A DNA stretch of 64,000 nt from Amorphochlora amoebiformis (GCA_054601695.1 BAAHQB010000107.1:434001-498000); one strand, 5' to 3'; shown: positions 44,350 to 58,562, numbered from the stretch's first letter. The notes: a model not told the origin generated them from the letters alone. Made by a program: numbers and translations.

Positions 44350-45199
44350 GTTTACATATATACTATGTTAACAGTACAATGTATAGACAACATGTTTTCC
44401 TAAATATATATATATATATTATATATATATGTATATATATATATATATTTACATATATATATGTATATATTGTTCCTATATATGTAAATGTATATAATAT
44501 ATGGTGAAAATAATTGCTACATTTGTTGGTGTGTGTGTACCGTTTGCATGTGTTTACAATCGTTGGAGATCAGAATCATAGGCCGCATTTCCCCAAGGGA
44601 AATCGAAATTATTTGGGAGCCTTATACGTGTATATATATATATATATATATAATATAAATACAGACATACATATGTATGTGTATATACATATAAATGCAC
44701 ACATATTCATAAATATATAGATTTTATATGACCATCATAAATATACAGATTTCATATGACAAATATATGTGTGTATATATAAATATACACACATATATAT
44801 ATATGTATTCGTATAATATATACATTATATATACATATATATATATATTATATATACATATATATATATATATATTATATATACATACATATATATATAT
44901 ATATATGTGTATAAATATCGAACCTACCTTGCTGGATATCAAGCATCTTATCCGAATGAGGCCCTATGTAGTCATCCTTATTTCGGTACTGGGGTATTTA
45001 TGCATATGCATGTATGTATATGTATATATGCATATATATATACATACATACACATATATACACATATATATATATATATGTATATACATATTATATATAT
45101 ATATATATACATATTATATATATATATATATATATATAATATGTATATATATCCACATAACTAGTCATCATATATGTATATATAAAATTATATATATAT

Positions 45200-45241
<42 letters not shown>

Positions 45242-45305
45242 CAGTCATCCTTATCTCAATACTGAAGTAGTACTGAAGTACAAATGCATTCATATGCATT
45301 TGTAC

Positions 45306-45346
<41 letters not shown>

Positions 45347-45455
45347 TAGTCATTCTTATCTCAATACTGAAGTAATACTGAAGTACAAATGCATTCATAT
45401 GCATATATATATACACATATATATAATACATATACACGTATACATATATATATTG

Positions 45456-45489
<34 letters not shown>

Positions 45490-46052
45490 GTATATGTATG
45501 TATATGTATATATGTGCAATGTCTGTATGGCAGTGTGCATGTATTCCAAGCAGAATCACACACACATGCATGTGCACATGTATATGCATATATGTATATG
45601 CATGCACACATACATATTTGTAACTTGTAAACGCATTGCGCATAATATGTGCACACATATATACATACATACATATATCTATAAATACATATATATATAT
45701 ATATATATATACACATACATATACACACAGACATATATATCTACACACATACAGATACACATAAATGTGTGTGTGTATAAATGTGTGTGTGCGCATAATA
45801 TATACACACACATGTATACATACATGCATATACATCTATACATATATGTGTGTATATATATATATGTGTATATATACATATATATATACATATACACACA
45901 GACATATATATCTACACACATACAGATACACATAAATGTGTGTGTGTATATAAATGTGTGTGTGTGTATAAATGTGTGTGTGTGCGCAATTACCAAGTTT
46001 TAAAATACACATACACATATACACGTACGCACATATACACATATATACATAT

Positions 46053-46083
<31 letters not shown>

Positions 46084-46424
46084 CGCATGCATGCATATGT
46101 GTAGTATTTACCAAGTTTAAGACGCAATGATTAAGCTTGTGTTTGATGAGCTTCTCGCACTTGTTACTGTATGTTTATAATATATATATATATATATATA
46201 TGTATTGTACACAATGGGATATATACTTATGTACGTATGAGTATATATTCATGTAAATGTATACATGTAACGTAAATGTAATGGATTACATTTGCATGTG
46301 ATAGATAAACCTGAACCTATATATTTATATACATAGCTAAACATATATATATATATATTATATATATGTACATATATATAGCTAAAGTTGCCCTACCTTA
46401 CTCCTATACAATATATTTATATGC

Positions 46425-46463
<39 letters not shown>

Positions 46464-46578
46464 TATATATACTTTACTCTCCCTTGACGGAATTTGTGCG
46501 TATGTGCATGTTTTTATCTATGATATTCACGTGTTTGTATTTATGTAGATATATACAAATGGATGTATTGTAAATTTA

Positions 46579-46643
<65 letters not shown>

Positions 46644-46868
46644 GTGTGTATGGGGCGCCAGCTTAGCTAGTAAGATAGATAGTGAGATTTACGGAAGCAT
46701 AAGATAGATTAAGATGTATGAAAGCATTACCGAATGCTTCGCACACACTTGGTCCAACCCACTGTTGGACATGCTGCCTGATTTACGACTGGATACCTTC
46801 ATGTATGATATATTTTTATATATATGTATATACATAAAAGTACATATATATATATGTGTGTGTATATA

Positions 46869-46922
<54 letters not shown>

Positions 46923-47018
46923 ATATATCAGCGTTGGACATGCTGCCTGATTCACGACTTATACCTTCATGTATGAATTACATACATACATACATATATG
47001 TATATATATGTATATGTT

Positions 47019-47061
<43 letters not shown>

Positions 47062-47179
47062 GTGTGTGTGTGTGTGTTTGTAAATATACCAATTTATATT
47101 AATTGTCATCACCTTATATTATGATTATTATTGTTATTATCATGTATACATACATCTATGTATATATATATATATATTT

Positions 47180-47232
<53 letters not shown>

Positions 47233-47336
47233 AATATATACATATATATATATATACGTATATAACGTAAATATGTACACACCCACATATACATATAATA
47301 TATATAAATATAAATCTCTATATTATATAGATATCT

Positions 47337-47374
<38 letters not shown>

Positions 47375-47382
47375 TAGTACAC

Positions 47383-47462
<80 letters not shown>

Positions 47463-47726
47463 TGTGTGTGTAAATATGATATATTTGTACATCTGTACCT
47501 GTATATAGGTACTCCCATCTTCTTGTTTTCTATATCGGCTTCCGTACGCTTTAAGCGAGCAAGTGGTACCTGTACATATGCTTCGATATAAATACAGACT
47601 AAAGAAAGTATATACAACTAAATAATGTGTATGTATTTATGTACACATATACATATCCAAATATATACATACAATACACACGTTATATATATATATATAT
47701 ATATGTATACACATATAAATATATAG

Positions 47727-47784
<58 letters not shown>

Positions 47785-47800
47785 TTAGTACATACACACG

Positions 47801-47838
<38 letters not shown>

Positions 47839-47949
47839 GTGTACACATATAAATATATACATACACATATAGATGTATATACATATGTACATAATACCTA
47901 TAATATATATATATATATATATGTATGTAATATATATCCAAAAAAATAA

Positions 47950-47996
<47 letters not shown>

Positions 47997-48732
47997 TACA
48001 TATATATATATATAGACATCTTCGTGCAAGGTATGTGTACCGCCCTGGATTTCCCAGCCTTCGCGTACATCTGGACGTAGACCATCTTCTGACACAGATA
48101 TATATATATATATAAAACATATATATTATATATATATATATATATCTTCGGATATGTATATATGTACGTATATATATTTATGATAGTAATAATAATACTA
48201 ATATAATATATAATATATATATATATATGTAAAAAAATACATGTGTGCGTATTTTATATACTATTGGCAATAATATACATATATATATATATATATATAT
48301 AAATATTATATACACATATGAAAATATGCAAATGTAATGGTGTACATAACATACCCTAAACCCTACCCCTGACACTACTGACCTTAACCTAAAACCATGA
48401 TCCAACCTTAATTATGACATTGAAAGATGAATTAACACTTAACACTCAAGTACCTCGTTGGACAGCTCACCCAAAGCCTGGTCGGCGAATTTCTTGTCGA
48501 GGAATCCCGGGATTAAAAACGAATCCCCGGCACCGAGTCCCTGGAGTTTCTCCGAGCCGTCGAAAGTCTCTCGGGTTTCTATGAGTTTCTGGGGGTGGGT
48601 ATGTATGTAAGTACGTATGATATATGTAATGTATAGATTATGTTCTGTATGTTATCCACGTATGTATGTATTCTATGTATGTGTTTTTCTAACACACACA
48701 CATATATATACACACACATTTATGTATATATA

Positions 48733-48769
<37 letters not shown>

Positions 48770-48855
48770 ATATAATATAAACAAAAGTATATATATGCTT
48801 GTTGTTATGTGTATACACACAATGTATATATGTAGTACATACACACACGCACATA

Positions 48856-48900
<45 letters not shown>

Positions 48901-49655
48901 GTACACATATTCATATATAATATATATATTATATTCATATACATGTATGTTAAACAATACATACACATATACATATACATATACGTATGTATATATACAT
49001 GTAAATATTTTATACGTATATATTAAACAAATACAAGCGTACGTATGTAAATAATCGCATTTCAATACAATTAAATGAATATATATGTGTACATAAATGA
49101 ATTCATTATGTATCTTAATATGCATGTGTGTATATATGCATGTATTATTGTATGTATATGGGAAGTGAGGAGAAAAACGCTAATTCTTGTTAAAACCTCC
49201 TTGATTCCCCTTCCCTTCTCCAATATCGCCTGAGCTAACTCGACCCTGCTGTAGAAGCTAAGATTAGGTATAAATGCATATGAAGATATAACTATTATAT
49301 ATATTATATATATATATATATATACATATATATTTGTATATATGATGTATGATATTAATATGCATACACACAATAATATTTTACAAGTGTAAACGTATAG
49401 ATTCTAAATATATCTTTGTATGTATATATGTACATACAGAATATACACATATACATATAATCACATCTTAAACATCCATCCCACAGTTATGTACCTCGAA
49501 TTCCCCCTTGTGACGGGCTCCAGCCTGTTCGATGTGTTGTCCCTCGACTTTCCGCTCGCCGAATCATTATCACCGCTTTTTCCCTCCCAGTTCTTACTAT
49601 TTTCCTTTTCGGAATTCTTACAATTTCTTTTCTTCGAATTATTTCTATCTTTCTT
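42697..49655 (-). CDS. AlkB-like 2-oxoglutarate/Fe(II)-dependent dioxygenase, 13 exons found, both ends open
   Basis: AlkB-family enzymes oxidatively demethylate DNA, RNA or protein. Exons: 49655-49495, 49248-49197, 48588-48454, 48088-48041, 47569-47499, 46777-46731, 46517-46478, 46166-46112, 44988-44928, 44620-44541, 43945-43859, 43072-43004, 42744-42697. All phases match (318 codons). Key residues: the Fe ligand motif H-x-D in [12 protein letters not shown] (exon 9), [28 protein letters not shown] followed by the distal His in LWKHSIPK (exon 11), and the 2-oxoglutarate motif R-x5-R in [11 protein letters not shown] (exon 12). Upstream, [17 protein letters not shown] and MGVPIYR fit AlkB N-terminal elements. 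The first exon found is a hydrophilic Lys/Asn/Ser-rich tail without an ATG, so a start exon is missing. The last ends GQGKQYQ before a donor. Substrate unknown. Confidence 0.88.
43378..43616 (-). repeat. Two copies of the end of AlkB-like exon 11
   Basis: 43552-43616 reads [15 protein letters not shown] plus a gtatgtag donor, against [15 protein letters not shown] in the real exon. 43378-43428 is a shorter, decayed copy. Confidence 0.88.
45241..45405 (-). repeat. Two decayed copies of the start of AlkB-like exon 9, with palindrome
   Basis: 45241-45270 and 45346-45376 match 44969-44992 but carry an in-frame TGA. The first is followed by an exact 15-bp inverted repeat (45275-45289 / 45294-45308). 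Confidence 0.85.
45720..45975 (+). repeat. About 75-bp direct duplication in intron
   Basis: cacacagacatatatatct followed by acacatacagatacacataa occurs at about 45724 and again at about 45896, including the following TGTG runs. Confidence 0.85.
46929..46978 (-). repeat. Copy of the start of AlkB-like exon 6
   Basis: Shares ttggacatgctgcctgatt and ataccttcatgtatga with 46762-46808 and breaks off where the exon would continue. Confidence 0.88.
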
Positions 49656-49729
49656 CTCGAGAGTTGGAGATTTTGGGCTGAGAATTTGTGTATACAAGTG
49701 CTATGTGTATATATATTATACATATATTA

Positions 49730-49760
<31 letters not shown>

Positions 49761-49824
49761 ATATATAAGTATATATACATGTATGTATTATATTTAGGTA
49801 TTATATATGTACACACACACACAT

Positions 49825-49873
<49 letters not shown>

Positions 49874-49877
49874 AACG

Positions 49878-49927
<50 letters not shown>

Positions 49928-49989
49928 TATATTATATACATATATATATATATATAAATATATATATATCATACATATATGTATGTGGG

Positions 49990-50028
<39 letters not shown>

Positions 50029-50062
50029 CCTTCATGTGTTTAAATACATATAAATTTATTTA

Positions 50063-50149
<87 letters not shown>

Positions 50150-50202
50150 TGTTTTCTTCCAAGCATAATATTAGGGTGGTAGGGCCAGGTTATGATTAGT
50201 GT
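49656..50202. other. Gap between two - strand genes
   Basis: Almost entirely (TA)n. It should hold the missing first exon and promoter of the AlkB-like gene, but I see no convincing ATG-bearing island. Repeat arrays at 49890-49920 and 50066-50144 are near-perfect TA. Confidence 0.5.
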
Positions 50203-50607
50203 TTAAGATGATGGGGTCGGTCTGGGTTGTGGTTTTGACTTCTTCTTGTTCTTAATCTTGGCTTCTGTAGCTGCAGGCTTCGCAGCAACGGGCTGAGAGA
50301 GCGCAGATTTGAGATGGGTTGTGAATACTGTAATATATATATATATATATATACATAAATATGTGTATCATATGTATATATATATATATATACATGTACA
50401 TATATGTGTATGTATGATTTGATAAGACAATAGGACGTGGTATAATCTGTAATCTAGTATGATTTCATAAAGATATTAATATAATGCAATAAAATATACA
50501 ATACAATATAAAGTTATGTAGTACAATACAACACAACATAATGCAATATAATGTAATATAGTATAATATATTCTAATATAAGCATATTATGCATATAATT
50601 TATTAGT

Positions 50608-50638
<31 letters not shown>

Positions 50639-50729
50639 TACATATAAAAATATATACATACATATACACAGACATTTACCTATATATTTACAGTATATAA
50701 GGATATATGCACATACATGTTACACACAT

Positions 50730-50780
<51 letters not shown>

Positions 50781-51489
50781 CGCGTATATATATATGTGTA
50801 TATATATATATATATAACATATATATATATACATAAAGCAATATACATATATTAACACATATATATATATACATATTATATACGTATACACATGTATATA
50901 TATATATATATATATATAACATAATATGCATATATATATATATATATATATATAACATATATACCAATTTGTATGATAAAAAACACATATAATTATACGT
51001 ATAAATGGTTCTCAATTTCACTGTATTTGGCTATAGCTTACATATACTGCATATATACATACACATATACATACATACACACATATATATATATATATGT
51101 ATATATTATTTATATATATATATATATATATATACATATATATATACATGTGTGTGTGTATAAATACATACCTTTATAATATATCTAATTTAAATTCTTC
51201 TTACCATTGTTATGATTAATGTTATTGCTGTACATGTTTGCATGTACATATTTCAAACCCAAGGCCCAAACTTAACCCCAAACAGGCACCTCGAGATCGC
51301 AACGGAGCGGCTGACGACCCATTGGTAGTGCGCTCCACGAACCGTATCCTGAGAACCAATGACACTATTCACTCTTCCATACAACATATGTTGTTTTTGC
51401 AGCCTCTTTTCTTATCATAAGTGGGTTTCTTGTTTGTAGTATGTAGGATATGCACGACATTCGCGTCAGGCTAGACTATCTACATATAT

Positions 51490-51566
<77 letters not shown>

Positions 51567-51627
51567 TTTATATATATATATATATATATGTATATATTAT
51601 ATATATATATATATATGTACACACTAA

Positions 51628-51681
<54 letters not shown>

Positions 51682-52442
51682 TATATATACATTTACACAT
51701 ATACATATATATATACATTGTACATTGCTACACAGGCTCATGCGGCCGAAAATTTGTCGTCCACAGATTCTTATATTTTGTCTCTCCTCGCTCTCTCTCT
51801 CTCTCTCTCTGTGTCTCAGCGATTAGGGTTTATGCAATTACGTGAGCTTAGTCGAGTTTCCAAACTTGAGCACGTCTCCGTCGGTAAGCCTCCACGTGTC
51901 CGATTTCTACACGAATGAAATAATCTCTAAGCGGATCCGATTAATCTAAGCCCTTAGGAGAAAGAAAACCACCAACTCCAAATTTAATTCACGTCCTCCG
52001 TCGTACCCTGGGCTAACCCTCCCAGCCTTAGTTTACCATTTTCTCGCCATTGATAATGATCCCTAGCTTCGAAGTGTCTTTGAGGATCCCCTTCTGGACG
52101 TAGAAGTGACTGCCTGCAGGAGAGAAGTTTAAGTCAGGGTTAGAGCTTCAGTCCGTCATTCTGGATAGCAGCTTTCTAGGGTTGGCAAGGTTTTTTCTGG
52201 CGTCTTTTCCCGGGTCTCGCACCTGATATCTTTGCGTCGTCCCGGATCGTGAGCGAGCACTTGCGCGACCGGCCGACAGACAGCTTGTCCCGGGACTTGG
52301 GGTCCACTTCTAGCAGAACCCCGTCCAAAGCAACTGCTTTGGTGATGTCTCCTAAACTGTCGATAAAGTCCTCCCCGAGGAATTCCGCTTCGTCTTCGAG
52401 TACCTCTTCTGTGTGTATGTCATAGTACCCATGATTCGTCAT
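50203..52442 (-). CDS. FHA-domain protein (second of a tandem pair), C-terminal part partly resolved
   Basis: FHA domains bind phosphothreonine peptides. Sure exons: 52442-52223, 52113-52037, 51906-51842, 51348-51290, phase-matched. The first carries the ATG ([10 protein letters not shown]) and an acidic leader. The FHA core follows: [13 protein letters not shown] (conserved Gly-Arg), DDAKISGSHFYV (conserved Ser-x-x-His), [10 protein letters not shown] (Asn-Gly), [11 protein letters not shown] and LTIRFVE. A terminal exon at 50292-50203 ([13 protein letters not shown]... ending SS then TAA, very Lys-rich) has a good acceptor but the wrong phase relative to 51290. At least one intervening exon is therefore missing; 51020-50999 is one candidate. 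The ATG lies 54 bp after the stop of the upstream FHA gene, so the two may be co-transcribed. Confidence 0.82.
51420..51477 (+). mobile_element. Second copy of the dispersed repeat of 3448-3510
   Basis: Same order of shared words, diverged in the middle. It is in the opposite orientation relative to its host gene compared with the copy in gene 1. Confidence 0.35.
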
Positions 52443-52496
52443 AGTGGTTCGTGATCTGAAACTGAGTCGGCAACGCTATTTGTAGTGCATACTGTG
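52443..52496 (-). promoter_or_regulatory. 54-bp spacer between tandem FHA genes
   Basis: Too short for an ordinary eukaryotic promoter plus terminator. On the - strand it contains possible acceptors (aacacag/, actcag/, tttcag/) just before the downstream ATG. That would fit trans-splicing of a polycistronic transcript, or internal splicing joining both FHA domains. This is inference. Confidence 0.4.
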
Positions 52497-53293
52497 TTAA
52501 AAGAATGTACCAGCTCTCGGTGAATTCAAGTCCTCTCGTGGTGACGTCAGGCCCTCTCGTGGGGATGCTAAACCCTCCTGTAACACCTTCGCGACAGCGT
52601 TATCAACGACATCGTTCACGGTGACCTGTAGATAGGCATTATCTCCCTGCAAATACTCCTTCTGAACGTTGTCTCCCTGCAAATACTCCTCCTGGATGTT
52701 CTCCTCGGCGACCACTTCCAGGGCTCGTCGGATCTTAATCAAGAGGCGAGTTCTTTCGCCAAGACAAACCTGTGATTAGGAGGATATAGATTGAGCGAGA
52801 GAGGATCTAGGGAGAAACAGAGGGAGGGAGGACGCACAAGGCCGTCGTCTTTGAGTGGGATCCTCCGGTCGATGGGTGACCTGCAGGCATTCAGACTGAG
52901 ATACCAGCATTACGGTAAAATTTAGGGAGAGTGAGCATACCCATTGTAATCCATGGGCTTGAGAGCCTCAAGGACGGCTCCTTTGTGAATCTGCACAGTT
53001 GGTAGTCAGACTACGTCGTCAGGGAGTGCAAATATTTCTGCATTTGAACGCGATTAAACACCTTGAAGTGTAGCCCAGACACCTTTCGATCGTTTTTAAT
53101 CATGATAGAATTCTTCTTGCTCCGTCCTCCGGTGTAACTGGGCAGACACATCGGAACGATTTGGTACAGGTTTGGTTTATCCCTTCCCCTCTAGTCCTCT
53201 CAGCCCCAGGAGAGTACTGAGCCCTCTTTTGAACATGAGGTATAACATTTACCTTCGGGTTGGGTCGATTGTCACCTCCGTCGGGGCAGACAT
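52497..53293 (-). CDS. Small FHA-domain protein with SPR-repeat tail, 5 exons
   Basis: Exons: 53293-53253, 53182-53062, 52990-52941, 52880-52838, 52769-52497 (TAA), 175 residues, all phases closed. FHA core: GGRSKKNSIMIKND (Gly-Arg), RKVSGLHFKIHKG (Ser-Gly-x-His), MDYNGSPID (Asn-Gly), LKDDGLVCLGERTRLLI. So it likely binds phosphothreonine. After the domain come two near-repeats (EEYLQGDN, KEYLQGDN) and three Ser-Pro-Arg units (GLASPRE, GLTSPRE, DLNSPRA), which are possible phosphosites. The ATG at 53293 is in a ggccATG context, although the frame stays open upstream to an acceptor. Introns are short and free of (TA)n, unlike those of most genes here. It is divergent from LC8 and sits 54 bp upstream of the second FHA gene. 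Confidence 0.86.
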
Positions 53294-53587
53294 GGCCTTT
53301 AGCGTGGGATTTCTTGCGGATTTTTCGGATGCGGGCTTGTCTTCTCCATCAACAGGACAACCGCGGGACACCTGTTTCGCACCGAATTAATAACGCCGCG
53401 AAATTTCCGCCAAAAACCGTCTCAGACCTCAGACCCCATCGCGAGTTAGAAAAGTGTTGTTCTCCTCCCCTAGGCCCCCCTTCCCGCCCCTTACCCCCCT
53501 ATCTGCAATAATTATTCTTGCAACGTAGTTGAACCAGCGTGGGATAATTTTTGAGGGATGATTTTGGTGTAATTTTTCAGGAAAGTC
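53294..53587. promoter_or_regulatory. Divergent gap between FHA gene and LC8
   Basis: About 290 bp, GC-richer than the surroundings and free of (TA)n. The - strand frame of the FHA gene is open across 53294-53370. On the + side, tttttcag/GAAAGTC just before the LC8 ATG looks like a splice acceptor in the 5' leader. Confidence 0.4.
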
Positions 53588-53860
53588 ATGTCTCAGCGTC
53601 GTGCCGCCGTCGTGAAGAATGCCGATATGTCGGAAGAAATGCAGCAGGATGCTGTCGATTGTGCCACCACGGCCCTCTCAAAGTACAACATCGAGAAGGA
53701 AGTAGCTGCCTATATCAAGAAGGAATTCGACAAGCGCCACAACCCTACGTGGCATTGTATTGTCGGCCGGAATTTTGGCTCGTATGTAACGCACGAAACA
53801 AAACACTTCATCTATTTCTACCTCGGCCAAGTAGCTATTCTTCTCTTCAAATCGGGGTAG
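53588..53860 (+). CDS. Dynein light chain LC8 (DYNLL type)
   Basis: A 90-residue hub protein that dimerises and binds short linear motifs in the dynein complex and many other partners, in cytoplasm and flagella. The whole family sequence is present and intact: [70 protein letters not shown]. Length is normal for LC8. It is the only complete gene here without introns and it sits in the (TA)n-free island 51.7-54.2 kb. An acceptor-like tttcag lies 9 nt before the ATG. It is read away from the tandem FHA genes. Confidence 0.98.
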   Translation: MSQRRAAVVKNADMSEEMQQDAVDCATTALSKYNIEKEVAAYIKKEFDKRHNPTWHCIVGRNFGSYVTHETKHFIYFYLGQVAILLFKSG

Positions 53861-54889
53861 GAGGTATGAATCCGAGGAGGTGGATGTCGAGTGGCAGATG
53901 TCTCCACTCAAATAGGATAGGCGCGCATGAACAAGGAGGAGATGCGGGCGCGGCGTGAGTCGGCATTAAGTTGTTATTATTGTATTTCTACAGACTTCTA
54001 AATCGTTACATTACATCTGGGTTTTACACCATGTCGTATTGTAGCTATATATACAGAAGCACTAGGGTTCCCAATTAGTAAAAAATTATCAAATTTAAGT
54101 CAGGCTAATCAGAGAGTCATATAGGTCATGAACATATTTCCGATGCACTGCAGATACAGATTAAAACAGATTTCTACATAGTAAATTAAAAAATATACTG
54201 GCATAGGCTGGTACAGGATAATAGTAGACTGAGTAACCTACTAAATGATAATGTATTATATATTGTTACATCTAGTACATCTATAGTACATATACATTAC
54301 TCACATGATATATATTATAATATATACTATACAGTATATACCGCATATATATATATATATATATTATATATACGATATCTAGGATATTTAAACACACACA
54401 CATATTTACGTACTCATAAGATCCACAATTATCTTCAAATATACACACATATATGTATATATATATATACACATACACATATACATATATATAAATATAT
54501 ATATATATTTTATATATATATATATACTAAGATATATACATATATATATTTTGCTACGTTCTAGTGTTATCCAAATTGTCATCCAAATCATCATGCACAA
54601 ACAAAACGACATGGATCAAAATATATATCGCTAGATCTGTAGATCAGATGTGTATAAATAGTGTAACCGCTAGCTATATCTAGTATATAGATCACTATAT
54701 AGCTGTAGCATTGACTAAGAGCCGCTGCTATGAGTCTGAGAGCCGTACTACTGTAACTTAAGTTAATTCAAAAAAATCATCACGCACAACAGTATATTAA
54801 ATTTTCTCTTCTCAATTTCAAATTTAAAGACGTCCGAGTATGTACACGTGCAATCTAGATGACACTGAGTCGCGGTCATACTAAGTTGA
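53861..54889. other. Convergent interval between LC8 and Psb28
   Basis: About 1 kb with little coding potential. 54247-54560 is TA-rich. 54625-54720 has several CTAGATCT/TATCTAG-type words with partial inverted symmetry, similar to those in the other convergent gap at 36370-36430. Probably 3' processing or terminator sequence for both genes (inference). Confidence 0.35.
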
Positions 54890-55177
54890 TCAAACTTGAA
54901 GGTTCTCATTGCCCTTTCTCGCCGGTTTGAATTTAAGTCCATTAGCTTCCGAGTATCTTGTCATAAACCTGAACATTTATGATATGTCAGAAACAGAGAT
55001 TAAAGTGAGCATATGCTTATACACACACGTGAACTCTCTAACACACGAACACACATAGGTAGTAAATATATATATATATATATATATAATACATATATAT
55101 ATATATTATATATATATTATATATATACATATATTAAATTTAGATTATGTGTATACATGTATATTATACATCTTCAT

Positions 55178-55215
<38 letters not shown>

Positions 55216-55321
55216 CATATATTATTTGTATGTATATTATATATTATATTTACATATAAATACATATATTCCATATATATTTACATAATATAATATATAT
55301 ATATATAAGTATAAATGTATA

Positions 55322-55356
<35 letters not shown>

Positions 55357-55378
55357 AATGTGTAAGTTTACACATGTG

Positions 55379-55409
<31 letters not shown>

Positions 55410-55487
55410 GCATTTATATTATATTATATATATATATATATGTCAATATATGCATATCTAATGTATAGTAATATATGTTTACATGTG

Positions 55488-55537
<50 letters not shown>

Positions 55538-55633
55538 AACAATATATGTGTATATCATGTATAATAATGTACGTTTATATGTGTATACTATATATATATA
55601 TATTTATATATATATATATATATATATATTACG

Positions 55634-55697
<64 letters not shown>

Positions 55698-55734
55698 ATA
55701 TGTTTATATGTATGTATACACACGTACATTTATA

Positions 55735-55765
<31 letters not shown>

Positions 55766-55935
55766 CTATATGTATGTGTAATACTATATTCATTATGAAT
55801 AGATGAAAGATTATATTATATATATATATATATATATTTATATGTCGATATTGCATATACAACCTCATAAAGCGGTCCCAATCTTCAGAGCTCGTCATTT
55901 TATACCGCGCTACAATCCCAGAGGGAACACCCTAC

Positions 55936-55976
<41 letters not shown>

Positions 55977-56018
55977 CTCGTCATTTTATACCGCGCTACA
56001 ATCCCAAAGGGAAAGGCC

Positions 56019-56065
<47 letters not shown>

Positions 56066-56124
56066 TTATAGATAGATATGAGCTCGTCATTTTACACCGC
56101 GCTACAATCTCAGAGGGAACGCCC

Positions 56125-56160
<36 letters not shown>

Positions 56161-56173
56161 CATACATATTTAG

Positions 56174-56214
<41 letters not shown>

Positions 56215-56294
56215 TATGTATATGTATTTATGTATGTATAATGACAACAAATATATGAGAACACAAATATACCTCAATATATGTAGATATATAC

Positions 56295-56328
<34 letters not shown>

Positions 56329-56380
56329 TACGTACATATTTATATATAAATTTATATATTACTCATATATATATATATAC

Positions 56381-56422
<42 letters not shown>

Positions 56423-56543
56423 GTATATATATATATAATGTATAAGATATGCGTAGAATAAATACACGCACACATGCATATATATATATATATATATATA
56501 TACAATGTATAGATACATGAATAGATTTGGGTATACATATATC

Positions 56544-56578
<35 letters not shown>

Positions 56579-56887
56579 ATAATATATACCTTCGTGAAAA
56601 CAGAGTCGACATCATACGTAGTTACAACCCCCTCTTCGTCCACCATGAACAAACCCTGTATGAACCCGCCAGTAAGAACCTATTTTATATTTACATTTGC
56701 ATATATATTTATGTATAAAGATATGTATTTACATATATATATATAATTATATGTGTACAAATATATATATATGTGTGTGTGTGTGTATTGTACTTTTATA
56801 TCTGTTTGTATAGGCTGTAGTATACAGATATATATATTTAAGTATTCGTCCACTAAGAACAAACCCGCCGGTAAAAATCTACTTTAT

Positions 56888-56921
<34 letters not shown>

Positions 56922-57174
56922 GTATATGTGTATATGTATGTATGTATGTATATATATATATATATATTTGTACTATATATATATATATATATAGTTATTG
57001 TACATATTTAAATTAAAATTGAGTCTTCTAATGTATGTGTGTGCGCGTACATGCGCGTACCAATATATATACCTATTTTACATAAAACAAAAGTATATTT
57101 TTTTTAAATATATATATATATATATATATATATTATGCAACATATGTGTAAATAATTATGCATGTCCTGTATTA

Positions 57175-57205
<31 letters not shown>

Positions 57206-57262
57206 ATATATATATGTGTGTGTATATATATACACATATGCATATATGTATATATATGTATA

Positions 57263-57296
<34 letters not shown>

Positions 57297-58035
57297 TATT
57301 TATAAAATTATATATATATATGTATATATATATATATTTATATATACGTGAATATATATATAAATATACATATGTATATTATATATATATATGTAATATA
57401 CATACATACATATAAATGTAAATATACACACACATATATATAAGTGTTATAAATGTGTAATATTAGTAGTTACCTTCTCTAAAGGAGCCCTTAGGAACTC
57501 AGTGATGATATCTGGGCGCTCAAACACGAAGTTCGCAGTAGTGTACCTACGAAACAAGCCCTCAAAATTTACTAATTTTTCGTTTGTGCCTCCTCCAAAT
57601 CTAAAATTCATAGATCCTAGATCCTAACCCCCACATCCCTTCCCTCGCCTAACCTACAAATACGATCCAAATGTCCTTCTGCTAGTCTAGAAATGAATCG
57701 ACAAAAACCACTACATACAGAAAGCGCACTTACGTCCCATCTTTGGCCTTGGTGAGGCGGACGTCTGGAACAGAGGTCTCATTCACTCCGTCTCGGAACT
57801 GCAGGACCGCTTTTTTAAATCCTGCCCGCACCCGCCTGCCTTCGCCGCCAGTCCCGTTTTTCGCCCTGTTGTATTTCTCCTTGTGGATCGTTCGGAAAGT
57901 TGTGCGGCCTCTCGCACTCGCAGCTCCTGCTCCTCTGTGCATGTTGTGAGCATGTTTGGGGGTTTCGTGTGTATCAAATTTGTGTTTTTAGGTATATATA
58001 TATTATATACATATATGTATATATTACTTATATAT

Positions 58036-58070
<35 letters not shown>

Positions 58071-58394
58071 TAACACACACACACAGGTATGTATGTATAA
58101 GTATAAAAGAATGACACTATTTATAATTACTAATATTACATACATATAGGTATGTAATAACATATAAATATATGAGATATATGATACATGCATATATAAA
58201 AATGGTAACATATATATATATATATATATATGTTTATATTATAATAGTATTATATTAGATGTAAATATATATATTGATATATATATATATATATATATAC
58301 ATGTATATATGTATATATTATTAGTATTATTATTATTATCATCATCACTATTATAACTATTATTATTATTAATGTTATATTGTATATGTATGTC

Positions 58395-58436
<42 letters not shown>

Positions 58437-58486
58437 GTATTTATATAAGTTTACACATACAAACAGATATTGTATATATTATATAG

Positions 58487-58562
<76 letters not shown>

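Noticed and set aside
48799-49026. Frame with Ser-Leu and Tyr-Ile blocks near 48860
   Set aside because: Short CT plus TA repeats; no splice-supported exon.
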